DNA of 64,000 nucleotides, taken from positions 2,758,627 through 2,822,626 of the forward strand of contig OZ023217.1 in assembly GCA_963995525.1 (NCBI GenBank), in the 5' to 3' direction. The translations under genes were made by a program, and so were the position numbers. The stretch comes from Escarpia spicata (lineage: Eukaryota > Annelida > Polychaeta > Sabellida > Siboglinidae). The notes beneath the pieces are model-generated. The model was not told the DNA's origin. It saw only the letters and a list, made by a program, of their open reading frames with translations, and did no database searches. Positions 36,962 to 48,726 of the stretch are shown here, piece by piece. Numbering within the stretch: the stretch's first letter is position 1; each line of letters begins with the position of its first letter.

Positions 36962-37018
<57 letters not shown>
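36962..37018. repeat. (TG)n microsatellite, about 57 bp
   Basis: Pure TG run preceded by a CA/CG-rich stretch at 36895-36955. Confidence 0.97.
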
Positions 37019-37020
<2 letters not shown>

Positions 37021-37429
37021 CAAATTTACACGAGAAGAAGATAAAAGGAATAAGAATGAATAGAGAGACGAAAATGTGAGGAAAGATTGTTGAAAAGTGT
37101 AAAGAAGGGGGAGGTGAAGACCGACATTTAGATGTTCAAATGAACATCTACAGAGGAAGAATATCGCAGAATATCGAGAAGAATAGAGAAAAAGTATAAA
37201 GAATAAGGCTGAATAAACCGCGTGGTGTGAATCCCACACCGCAAGGGATAAAGGGACAAAGAAGATAGCAATAAAACAATCTTCAAAGGCGCCATTTACA
37301 TGGCGCGGGCTACCTTCCCCTGAGTTGGACGTCGTAGTTTATCAACAGTGTAGTTTTCTTGGCTAACAATGGCAGATAGAGTGCTAAAGCGATACATTTA
37401 TGCATATAGGTATAGTTAACTAGCTACAT

Positions 37430-39325
37430 TATATAAAAAACGTAATATAAAATATTCAAAGCAGTATGGAAATACATGAATTCCAAAACAAAAAGTAGGG
37501 AAGGTGTTTCAGATTTGAACATAATGATTTGAACATAATGACCCGAAATTGAGACTAACAAATTCTGACAGGGAAAAGGCAGATGTCTTGGATAACGTCT
37601 TCTCAAGTGTTTTAAGGTAGAACCAGATGGTGACATCCCCCGCATCCCGCCGGTGGAATTAAAACACAGCATGGAAAAATTGACTATTGAGGAGGAAATT
37701 ATTAAAGAAAAACTAAATAATCTCAATGTGGGTAAATCAGTAGGACCAGATGGCATACACCCTAAATTCCTAAAATAATTATCGACCCAATTATGTAGAC
37801 CATTAGCTAAGCTCTTTAATAGTTCTCTAGCTACCAAAGGAATGGAATCAGGGAAGGATCTCAGCAATATATAAAAAGGAAAGCCGTAAAAATGCAGGAA
37901 ATTACAGGCCTGTAAGTATAACGAGTATATTATGCAAATGCATGGAACAATGCATAAAAGACCACATTGTTAATCATATGACAAGTAATAACCTTTTCAG
38001 TAAACAACAATACGGTTTTATAAAAGGTCGTTCAACCGTACTACAACTGTTAAATGTTATGGAATCTTGGACCAATGCATTATATACAGGAGACTCTATA
38101 GACACAGTGAATTTATATTTCATGAAGGCTTTTGATACCGTCCCCCACAGAAAATTGATAGGCAAACTAGAGTCATAATGGTATACAAGGCTGAACATTA
38201 AATTGGATTGAAGCATTCTTGTCTGATCGTATACAACAGGTCAGCATAAACGGAATAAACTCTGACTGGACAAGTGTAACCAGTGGCATCCCCCAGGGGA
38301 GTGTCCTAGGACCAATCCTATTCATTCTGTATATAAACGATCTACCAAGCAATATAGCTTCAGACTTATATACGTTTGCAGATGACACTAAACATGTTTA
38401 GAACAGTTAATAACGCAGATGACCATAATACACTACAAGAAGATTTATATAAACTTACATCATGGTATAATCAATGGTTATTAAAATTTCATCCAGACAA
38501 ATGTAAACTGATGCACATAGGAAAAAAGATGAACATATGTATACTTACAATAAAAAAATCAATAATACGGTCTATTAGTTAGATCTTATAGAAGAAGAAA
38601 AAGATATTGGGGTTATTATTGACTCAAAGCTAGAATTTTACAAGCATATCAACCAAAAGTTTAATAAAGCAAACAGTATAATGGCAATTATTAGAAGGAC
38701 GTTTACAACCTTAAATGAAAATAGTTTTATACCACTATATAAAGCTCTAGTAATGAGTCATTTAGATTACGCAGTGAGCATATGGTCCCCTTATAAACAA
38801 AAATATAAGGATGCAATAGAAAATTCCAGAGACGTGCAACTAAGCAACTCACAGGAATGAAGGATATTCCTTACCAAGAAAGACTTAAGAGGTTGAAACT
38901 CCTATATTAGCATATAGAAGAACACGCGGAGAAATGATAGAAGTATATAAACTGTTAAAGGCAAGTATGATATGAATGTATCTTCTAACATTGTCAGGTT
39001 ATGCAAAGACTGTGAAATAAAGGAAGGAACAACGGGTCATAGTTTGAAATTATTCAAAGAACGTTCACATGTAAATACAAGAAAGGAGAGTTTTTCAATC
39101 AGAGTTACAAAAATATGGAACAATTTACCAGAACAGGTAGTAAATGCACCTAGTATCAATTCATTTAAAAACCGCCTAGATAACCACTGGAGAACAGAAG
39201 AATTCCTCTACAACCACAAAGCCGCCTTGCCAGGAAGCCGTAGAGCCTTTAAAGAAACAAGCGCAGACCTGACCACCGAGGCCACCGCCTACGGTCAGAA
39301 ACAACCTAAGTAAACCTAAGTAATT
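37430..39325 (+). mobile_element. CR1-like LINE (copy D), reverse transcriptase half
   Basis: With frameshifts the plus strand reads MNSKTKSREGVSDL, GKSVGPDGIHPKFLK, NAGNYRPVSITSILCKCMEQ, QQYGFIKGRSTVLQLL, FMKAFDTVPHRKLIGKL, SGIPQGSVLGPILFILYIND and the catalytic FADDTK (about 38378-38395). Then follow WLLKFHPDKCKLMHIGKK and the C-terminal SLKLFKERSHVNTRKESFSI with VVNAPSINSFKNRLD, ending at a stop near 39310. The endonuclease half is missing (5' truncation). The 3' end carries two tandem AACCTAAGTA units at 39303-39322. Stops and frameshifts show it is dead, but some segments of 60 to 113 codons remain open. Confidence 0.92.
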
Positions 39326-39479
39326 GGCCCTACATTAACTTTTCTAGCGAACACAAATTTGGGATATTTGGCCTTCGATATTTTGTTAGTCTATCCGACT
39401 CGAGAAAAGAAGAACATTTTACTTTGCTTTGACATATCAAAGCAAGCGGGGATATACCAATAAATAACAATGAAATATG

Positions 39480-39600
39480 CAGCGAAATGCGACAAAAAGA
39501 TAAGCCACGCCACGTGCGTTTGTTTTCCCATCGGCTGACGGTGCCGCCTGGCGGACGACAGATCGTCACCGGAAGACCATTCCCTCGAATGAACTTATAA
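39480..39600 (+). promoter_or_regulatory. Candidate CpG-rich promoter
   Basis: A sharp rise in CpG density just after the LINE. It includes an E-box CACGTG (39511-39516) and an ETS-type CCGGAAG (39569-39575). No TATA box is evident. It precedes the predicted first exon. Compositional and motif evidence only. Confidence 0.35.
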
Positions 39601-39879
39601 CACCAACCACGGCCACGGGCGGTCAAAGCGAGAAGAAAGTCATTTTACGGATTACTGTTGCGATTTACAAGGGTGGATTACTACAGATCTGTCGGATATT
39701 GACGACGTAACGTTCGTGGACCTGTGTTAGTAACTAGTTGGACGTATGAATGGTGACAAATCGCAGGAAACGATGTTTTCGTTCGACGACCTCATTCGTG
39801 AACCTACGGCCTGTGGCTGAGAGATGTGAATGTATGGCCAGTTAGTCATCTTCGTTGCGGGTCTTGTTTTGCTATTTAG
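39600..39879 (+). other. Candidate first exon (mostly 5' UTR), start position uncertain
   Basis: A CpG-rich, non-repetitive stretch ending in TATTTAG|GTAAGC, a strong donor at 39880. It contains short upstream frames: ATG at 39747 (about 24 codons, ending TGA at 39820) and ATG at 39830. The last one is open to the donor and reads MYGQLVIFVAGLVLLF, leaving in phase 2; it looks like a signal anchor, although its start context is poor. If spliced to the exon at 61229, that frame stops after two codons, making it either a short upstream ORF or the start of a protein using a different second exon. Confidence 0.4.
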
Positions 39880-40454
39880 GTAAGCTACATTTCGTCGTTC
39901 TATCCACGATCATCGTTGTCTTTTATCGTGTCTCGTTTCAGCGGCGTAGGAATGGGCGATTTCTGCACCGATATTGCGTTGTTTTTTGCATCGACGTTCA
40001 CGCGTAGCGGTTTGGCAAAATTTCATTTAGGCGCAGGCAGCGACCATGACATCGACGTTCACCCACTAACACAGTGCACATAGGCCATTGGTAATCCGGC
40101 TTGTCGCGGCAATAACAACAACAACGTCAGATGGTCAACTCGTCCCAGCGCCCTCCTAACTGTTCACGTACCTGTTTGTTTATTTTATGCATTTCACTGC
40201 AGATACCCATATTTATTTATAACAAGCCATTGCATGATATATCATGTTAATTAATTTTAGTATTACTGTAATAATTATGTTGCTAACAAAATGAGTAATT
40301 TATTTTTCTATTTAACAGTGTAACTGCGCTGGTAAAATACGAGTATTTTAAAAGTATATCGACCATAAGTCAATTGTATTTATTTGTAAACATTTCAAAA
40401 TGTGATCAATTTTTTACTTGAATGCAGTTTATTATGCAAATAACCAACTTTTTA

Positions 40455-40792
40455 TAATAATTTATATAATCTTGGTTTGACATATATATATATATATATA
40501 CTCCTAACAGCAGCATACGTCGACCAGATATGCATAAGGGACCACCTTAGGCAGACCACCGTTTTTAGGCAGACCAGAGCCGGTCTGCATAAAGTGTTGA
40601 CCCCTGATTGCGTAGACAGTATCGTTTATTTTATAATTTGAACTGTTAGTGTATGTAGTATACCCAGACATATAATGATATCAATAATTATTTGCACCAA
40701 AAAATTAATTTGTTGGATTTTGGGAGACGTTTTCTCGGAGGTTGTATATCCTATCTCTCATAATGGAGCGGTCGACCTATGCTGCCCTTAGG

Positions 40793-40848
<56 letters not shown>

Positions 40849-40862
40849 AAACCAAGATTATA
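40455..40862. mobile_element. Inverted-repeat element flanked by TA microsatellites
   Basis: TATAATCTTGGTTTGACATA at about 40466 is matched by TATGTCAAACCAAGATTATA at about 40843, with TA runs inside both. Inward again, GCAGCATACGTCGACC (about 40510) pairs with GGTCGACCTATGCTGCC (40769). The centre has repeats of AGGCAGACC and GGTCTGC. It appears to be an element with layered inverted repeats whose TA tracts have expanded. No ORF. Confidence 0.75.
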
Positions 40863-42056
40863 TAAAATCATAAATATATTAAACTTCATTGTAAGTAGAC
40901 TGACATATTTTATGATGATTACCAATTAGATCTGGAATGGTGCTTGTTTAGCTCCCCTGCTGACATGCACAGTAATTATTTTCATGTAAATGTAATGCTG
41001 TTCACAGCTGTGATAAGCTCAATTTTGGACACTTGCTAATACAATTGATTGTGTAGTTGATATGTGGCCTACTTAATTTGGATCGCATAATACAGTAAGT
41101 GAAGAAATGTTTGACTTGTGTTTTTTGTGACGGCAGTTAATAAAGATGTTACATAGTCATTCATAGTGGCAGATGTCATACTTCATGCTTAATGGCCCAA
41201 AATGTGTGTCAGTGATGAGAGGATTATGATGGGTAATATTTTATTCATATGTAAAAAATCAGGATCACTGCGTATGTGAGTTATTTGGTGTGAGAACTAA
41301 GGACTGTGTAAGAATTTATTCGATGTCAGTAACACTAACAGGTACATTAACTTTATGAGATACTGACATGATAAACTTACCAAGCACTGTTTGAAGTTCT
41401 AACTTTTGGATTGGCAAAAAAATGATTACAAAATAACAAATGGATCGATTAATTTAGCCAAAGTTTATCCCCCACATCCAAAGATTAATTTTAGTCTTTT
41501 TAGAAAATATTTGTAATATTACCAAACTGTACTATTTCTGTTGAGGACTATAAATCTGTTCAAACTGAAATAATTTTGTCAAATATTTGTTATCCATTTA
41601 TTCTGATTCACTTAATTTATAAAAGAGCTATGCTCCGAAATGCACCTACTACAGATACAGCTGAAGTTGCGCTGTTGCTCAATTACATCGACTGGATCGT
41701 ACACTAAAACATTGCCATTAATTACGGTGTTTACCAAAAAACTTACCAGAAATGCGTCATATTTTACTGTAAATGTAAAAAATGTAAATGGGTCATGTTT
41801 TGAGGGGCCAACGGGATCAGTTAAAAATGGAATAACATTTTTTAAATATATTTCAGACAAAGTATATCTACTATCAGTCTGGCCAATAGGTTATGATTCT
41901 AGAAACTTGCCAGGACAAACTTGACCAGTTTTGGGCATTTTATTAGAGATTGTTCATGGGACAATTCTGATTAAAACTTTGTAATACTAAATTGTCTGTG
42001 TTCACATCTAATTTTCAACTGAATTGCGGTTCAACTAATTCAGCTCTGTTCATATA

Positions 42057-42378
42057 CACACAGTTAGGCCGGATTAAAACACCAACCGAATTAGTGCACC
42101 AGGGGGCATGGTGTGCAGTCATAAGTCATACTCTGCGCGAGACAACAGCTTCCTGTCATGCAGCAGTGCCACTGTCGCTGAATCAAAGCAAACAGAGCGT
42201 TCACATTGGCTTGATCTGCATCCTAATTCGATTAGCCGAATTCTAATTAACCGATTTTCCTGCATTGTAATTCAGGTTACTTAATGCGGATCAAGAGTGT
42301 TCACATTGCGCTACCTGAATTGGAATCCGCATCCTAATGTGGATTAAAGTTGTATGTGAACACGGCCTAAGCCTGTGT
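42057..42378. mobile_element. Inverted-repeat element, about 320 bp, TTAGGCCG ends
   Basis: The left end ACACAGTTAGGCCGGATTAA and right end CGGCCTAAGCCTGTGT are imperfect inverted repeats. Internally GTTCACATTG occurs twice (about 42200 and 42298) and GTGAACACGG near the right end. The structure fits a non-autonomous DNA transposon of a hAT-like type; the family is not established. Confidence 0.6.
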
Positions 42379-45300
42379 TAAACTTGTTACTTAGACTACC
42401 CAGGAGGCCTAACAGGATTTTGATGTTTCAACTTTCAATACATGCATGTATAAATTTTTAGTTGTTATTATTTGGTTCGTATATAACTTTGTAGTAATTT
42501 CCGTTGTGATCATAACCTAGATCGATTCTATGCAAACATGCAGCATAATGAAAGAGTTTATTGTAGATCCGTAGTCTTTCACAGAGTGAATGTAAAGTAC
42601 AAAAATTATTTTCTAAGGTTATGGTAATTTATTTGATTTTTCATAAATTCATACCATATTGGCCTTTGTTGTTTAGATATATCCCAATGGGTAACCGGTT
42701 ACAGTCTTAGAGTAATGTCAAAATTTAACTCAAACACGAGAACTATCATGATGTGTCAGTGTGACATGCAGGCAGCGAACTAGAACAAAGCTGAACAGTA
42801 CTTGGAAAGATTACATAGTTTACTTAGTGTATGTGTCTTAGATATGCTGTGATTATTAAGAATTACTCACTCAAATGTTAAGTACCACTTTAACAAAAAT
42901 TATTTCAATTCAAAGTTAAATCATGAATCTTAATTATTAATGATTCGGTTCAATGGTCATTGTTTCAGATCTATTGATAATGTTTTAAAACTTTATTGAT
43001 TAAAGTAACATTGCATTACTTACTATTTAGGTATGGTCAGTATTCATTACCATCCCAGCAAGTCAATTTTATATGTATCTTGCTGACTTTGAAGATCAAG
43101 TTGTCTTTCGAGTCACATACCAAAAAAGAAGTTTCAGGAGCACCAATCAGGTCATACACACAAGTTGAATATCGCTGTTATTTACAGAGCACAATCTAGC
43201 TAGATACATAAATAAAAATACTGTGTTGGTTTGTAGCCAAACATAGATACCAGAATTATTTGTTAATTTTAGTTAAGTTTAATCATTGGAATTAGGAATC
43301 GGTTTGATTTTCATAATTGATCCTCGGTTTGACAAAACTGATTATATCATCGATTGTATATAGTCAGTTTGCGGACTAAGAAGTTTGGTCGCTAGGTGGC
43401 AGAATTAGAGTGATGCATTGGTGGCAGTTGTCGTAAACGTGTGACATATTTGATGAACATGCACCTGTTTGTAATAATCAACACAGGAAACTTAACCAAT
43501 ACACCCCACAATATTTATAGATTTAATGCCGTGTAATGTGTTGCTTCTTGCCGTAACATGAGGTTCGCCATAAGCACAGTGGTTTTGAATGTCTATGTCT
43601 TCTTTTTCATGGCACCAAAATAAGTTTTGATCATTCAATAATCATATATTTAATTAAATTAAATTTGTTTAATCATCGATCACACAAGATTGTAATTGAT
43701 TAAACAATTGATCAGACGCATTAATCAATCATTTACAAAATCAGTTAATCGGAACAACACTAGTTACTAATCGTACATGTCAATATACTACAATCAGAAG
43801 TAGTTCTGGTATTTCAAAAATCAAACCCATGAGATAGTTCTATAATACAATTATATGTCAATTTTAGCATTTACATAAGATTATACTGTTTATAAAATTG
43901 TAAATATGCTTACTCTAAGTAGCTCAGCAATTGTTCTGAGTGCTGCTTAATACTTATAGATGTAAATATTATAGAAAACCACAATGTTGATTGATGGTGC
44001 CAGATTTTAAATCCACCAGTCGACTGCTGTTTTAAAACTTCAACAGTTTTGTTCACGCCACATTTTCCTGTGTCTTTCGGAAGAGACTACGCCATTGGTC
44101 CTGTTTATCTGCTGTCAGTACCAGGGGGTAATGGCATAACCTTTAGGCTATAGTAGACTTACTGACTCTAGCCTGAAGACAGAAAACTAGAAAACTAAGC
44201 CAATCGTCTGTGTTAGATGGGGATGTTTGGTGTCACAAGTCAAGTGTTGGTGTCTCCTCGAGCTTGCCACGTATAGAGTTTAGTGGGCCATGCATATGGA
44301 CCACCTCTGTAGCTTAAGATTCCTAGCCCTGGTTCTATTCATCTGTTGATGCAACACATAATCTGACACACGATCCGGTTGCTTTCTGGGTCATGCATGT
44401 AAGCGTTGCTGTGCATAATAACATGTCATCACACAAGTTATTGCAGTTATCCTTGTGCCTGACCATTCAAACGCTGATCAGACAAACAAGGCTGGCTTTC
44501 TTGATGTTCACCGGTGCATTCAAAGTGACACACCTATCTGTGTGTGTCACTGAACTCAGTTCTCAAAAGCCAGGTGCTCGGAAAATTGGCAAAGTCGAGA
44601 TACCAGTGACCCCAATGCTTAATTGTGCTAGCACGTTGTAGAGTAGGAGGTAGCTTTTTTGGTAGCAGTGAACAGTTATTGCCACTGGAGGTGAATGACA
44701 TCCCAGGAATCTGCTGTCGCTCAAATTATTGCATAGTTGTTATTGTTTGTTGCATACCAGAGTTTATGTCGAACTTTGGGCAGGATCAGATTTCTGTTGG
44801 CATTCTCCAGCGCCCACATACTGTATATGGACGTGTCTTTGCTGGACCACTGCTGATGATGAATGTGTAGATCTGTCAGATCGTAACTGCGCATAACTAT
44901 GCAGCCATGTTCTGGGATAATTTCCAAGATACTATGGCATGTGCATGTTTTGAATGGTGCATTCTGGGAGATTGTGGGCCGGCACATACCTTGTTTGTTT
45001 GCAAACAGTGGGTGTAAAAATATTAGCTTTTTGAAATTAAATCATCAAGTCTTCTCGCTGCAACTAAAACAATAGTTATGTTAATTTGTTTGTGGCAAAC
45101 AGGGGTCAAGATGGTGACCCTGGCATATTATCATCTACACTGTCTAATTCACTGTACTACATACTCACTGTACTCAGTACTACGGGAATATACCAAACTA
45201 CGTAATTAGATATCACATGAACATATTGTTCTTTTGCTAGAATAAATATTATGTTGATGGTATACTGCCCACCAAATTGCATTTAATATACACAAGAAAA

Positions 45301-46399
45301 TTTTTGTTTTGTCATGAATAAAAAATGTATTTGGCCCAAGGTCTGCTATTAGCCAATTTAATATCTTTCCAGACCAGAGAAGACTAATTTTCCAATTGTC
45401 CTGGACCATTGATCAAGAGTGTCGAGTTATTAATTAAAACAACCTAGTGCCAAAGGTTGGCAGTTTGACAAGTTGTCGCTTCTGTGTTGAGGCATTCTGA
45501 ATTCTGACATGAAGTCGATGTTAGATTTGCGTTATTCTTATTTATCGCTGTTTGTTGTGAATTGTTGCGGTGTCAGTTTCCCGCGTGCACTGATGACCTC
45601 ACAATGTGTCAACGCCACAATTTACTGGTGCAAAAAGGCACAACAAACTGATGTATCACTTGCAGGTGTTAATGTGGCGATCTGTCTTACCAGGCAGCAA
45701 CATAACCAAAGTTTGAACGCTTTGTACTCAACGTGTTTTGTATGTGCTTACATTACCGATCATAATTGTTTGTCAGTTTGTGTGTATGAATCATGCCATA
45801 CATTGTATGCGAAGCTTTTGTCAAGTGATCTTTCAGATCGGATCCCTCATCCATCAGAATATCCCAATTACGCAGCCAGCCTGCTTTTTATTACGCACAA
45901 TGAAATGCGCTGGATGGATATTGGTAGTGTTGTTGGTATACGCAGCAATTTGAAGATTTTCGATTAAATTGATTTTTCAACTTTGGCGCCAGTACCAGCT
46001 GTTGTTTATTGCGAGGGAAGCACTTTTGGGAGTAATCTTAATTAATTCCATCCAAATGAGGAGTCCCTGGTTGCATTTGCAGAAACTAGGTTGGACCGAG
46101 GGCAAATGTTACAAATCAGAATTCAGCTGCAGCCCGTCAGTGGTTTGTGAATTTTAATTAAATCTGGAAAGCTCCTTCTGTGGGGATGTCAAAACAGGTG
46201 CATTGTGGGCATCGGTGGCACTGAGGGAATGAAAAAACATCTGTTTATGTGGAATGCGGCGCACTGTTTGAACCACAGGGATTAGTGGGGCGGTTTACAA
46301 AAAATGCCTGCCCTGATTAAAGCACTATCCCGCAATCTGCCGTTTCCCCGATGGGTAGTTCCCACGAGGCTGCATGTGGGGAACGGAATGGTGTAGAAT

Positions 46400-46740
46400 G
46401 AAAAGTTTGTTGTAGCTATTAATTTGTTTTTGTTGACGTAAATATTTGTTGTAAAATAAAAAAATTATTGTAGAGCTGAATTTTTTTTTTAAGTTACTAA
46501 ATACTCGAGTGTAGAATAAAAAAATGGTTGTAGATTTGTAGGACTAAACAAATTGATTGTAGAATTTAAAAAATGGTAGTCTGAGTTAATCTAGCTATTG
46601 GAAGAATTGTTTCCAGTTTATCTGGGAAATATAAGTTGGCTAAGAACAGAACAACCACTTAGCCAAGTGGGTAAAACAAGAAATGTTAAGAGTGGGTCTT
46701 TATTGGTGAACTAAGAATTGGTAGTGGTTGTCCCATATGG
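46400..46740 (+). repeat. Dispersed repeat, copy 1 (partner at 51240-51560)
   Basis: Shares ATAAGTTGGCTAAGAA.AGA, ACTTAGCCA, AAATGTTA, an A.AATTGGTA.TG.TTGTCCCATA block and TTGTAGAA.T-type units with the second copy, in the same order and orientation. The unit is AT-rich and non-coding. Confidence 0.65.
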
Positions 46741-48073
46741 TCACGATGCAGATTTGGTGCGGTGGACACATCGTATTATATCACCGACGTTGACAGGAAG
46801 CAGAGGGAAGGTGTCCTAGACATGGTTGTTGTTGCCGCTCTATTTTTGTAATCGCAATTGTCTCTGAGTCTGTTTCCACGGATTCGACACAACTCAGTTT
46901 TGGTTGTTATTGCTGACGTAACTGGTAGTGTTGTCATGCTTGTTTGCCTCTTGTGTGGCGATGTGTTATTGTAATGTTATTGCACGGTTGCGTGTGAATG
47001 TAAATATAGACATCTAAATAGAAGACATATCATGTGTTTGTTAAATTATACATATTCTGGCTGTGCTACATTTTTTCACAGATACATTATATGCAAATTA
47101 ATTTATTGACCAATTGAAATTGCATTTCACAAGCCTGATGAAAATGTTGGCGTGCAACATTTAGCAACTGAATCGTGAACAAGTTTTTAGCTGCGTTCAC
47201 TGCATTGAACACCTCAATTCTAAAACCATAACATATTTATAACAACCCTGGTCAATGTTAATGATAGTGCTCTGTTAAATATATTGAACCTTTAACAAAT
47301 TACATGCACCGGTGCATTTGTACATGTGTATCAGATCAACTTCTAACGTGTTGCCTTTACAGTAGTCAGATATTCATCTAACTGGCTGCACATTTGCATG
47401 ACCTATATTTTGGGGAATTCTGGAAACATTGGTGCTACCCGCGTCAGTGATGGGTGACAACTCGCTATTGTGGTGTGTGTCATTACATTGTAGATGTGGG
47501 ATATTGACACAAAATATAACGATCTTTGCATGTACAATATGATATCTTTGTGGTTAGGTGATTGGCATCTTTCTAGATGGCTCGTGAGTCGGACCTGGTC
47601 TGAGGCAGCATCGTTTTCCACCATTTAGTTTCCGGTGTAGCAGTTGCTGTCTGTCAGGCATTCACACTTTCTTCTTGTGTGTAGTAGCTCGTCCATTGTT
47701 GGCTGCGCTGTAACTGCGATCGCCGAGAAACATGATAGCGAATATGTGATCTGTATAGATTCTTTGCCTATAAAATCCTGCCTCTTATTAGCTACGAAGC
47801 AAAAGTGGAACAGAGCACACCTGGCATCCATCCAGGAATCATTCGATCCGCCTGTAATATAGGATGTTGACCTGGTTCATTTCGGTTCTGCGCAAAACAT
47901 CCTGGGTAAAATTGCATTCATCTGTGTAGCGCGAAATTCAAAATGTACAGTGACAAAAACAATAATAGTTGTTATCTGCGTTTCACGTTGGTTACAAATA
48001 TAGCACATGAAACAAGTTCATTCAGGAAATACATCTGGCAGTCAATTCACAATGTAAACAAAAACATTTTCTA

Positions 48074-48726
48074 CAGACCTGGGGCTGAGTACATTTTCAT
48101 GAGTACGAGTACTTTGACGATGGACAAGTACAGGCACATTACTAAAAGTATGAGTACATTTAAAAAATCTAAATATTAAATAATAACGTATTTTAAAAAT
48201 TATTAATTAATCCCCAATTTATAAAACTCAGCACAAGTGAATATGCAATGGCAGTTGATCAATTTTTTTATGATGAAAACTAAAAAAAACTTTATTTCAT
48301 CGACACTGTGACGATCTGTACATGGCTGACCGAGGTGTTCGTTCACCTCTACAATCAGCAATCTGCTGATATTAGAAGTTTGCAATTTATATTTTCTGAT
48401 CATACACTACTGTCAGATCTTGTTCTTAGCAGTTAGAACTGTCAGCCAATGACATGTCCCATGGTCTCCAGACTACATCAAAGGCATTTCCTGTCTAACT
48501 GGTGGGTTAACTGCTAATTAGCTCTTTATGGACATCCTGGTTGCTTAATTAAACAAACAGGTTTATGGTCTGAACTGATAGCCTACAATTATTGTTTGCT
48601 TTTAAACAGGGTGTTTCTGACTGGGAAAAGATGCTGCCTGTAGTTGTATGAGTACGAGAACAAGTACTTAAAAATTTACTTGAGTACATGAGTACACAAG
48701 TACCAAGTACTTCTGCCCCAGGTCTG
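48074..48726. mobile_element. Non-autonomous DNA transposon, 653 bp, CAGACCTGGGGC termini with target duplication
   Basis: The left end CAGACCTGGGGC and right end GCCCCAGGTCTG are perfect 12-bp inverted repeats, extended imperfectly by GTAC-rich sequence (GAGTACGAGTACTTT at left, CAAGTACCAAGTACTT at right). The flanks carry the direct repeat TTTTCTA at 48067-48073 and 48727-48733, as expected of a target-site duplication. No transposase ORF. Terminal sequence and duplication length suggest the hAT superfamily, which usually has 8 bp. Confidence 0.9.
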
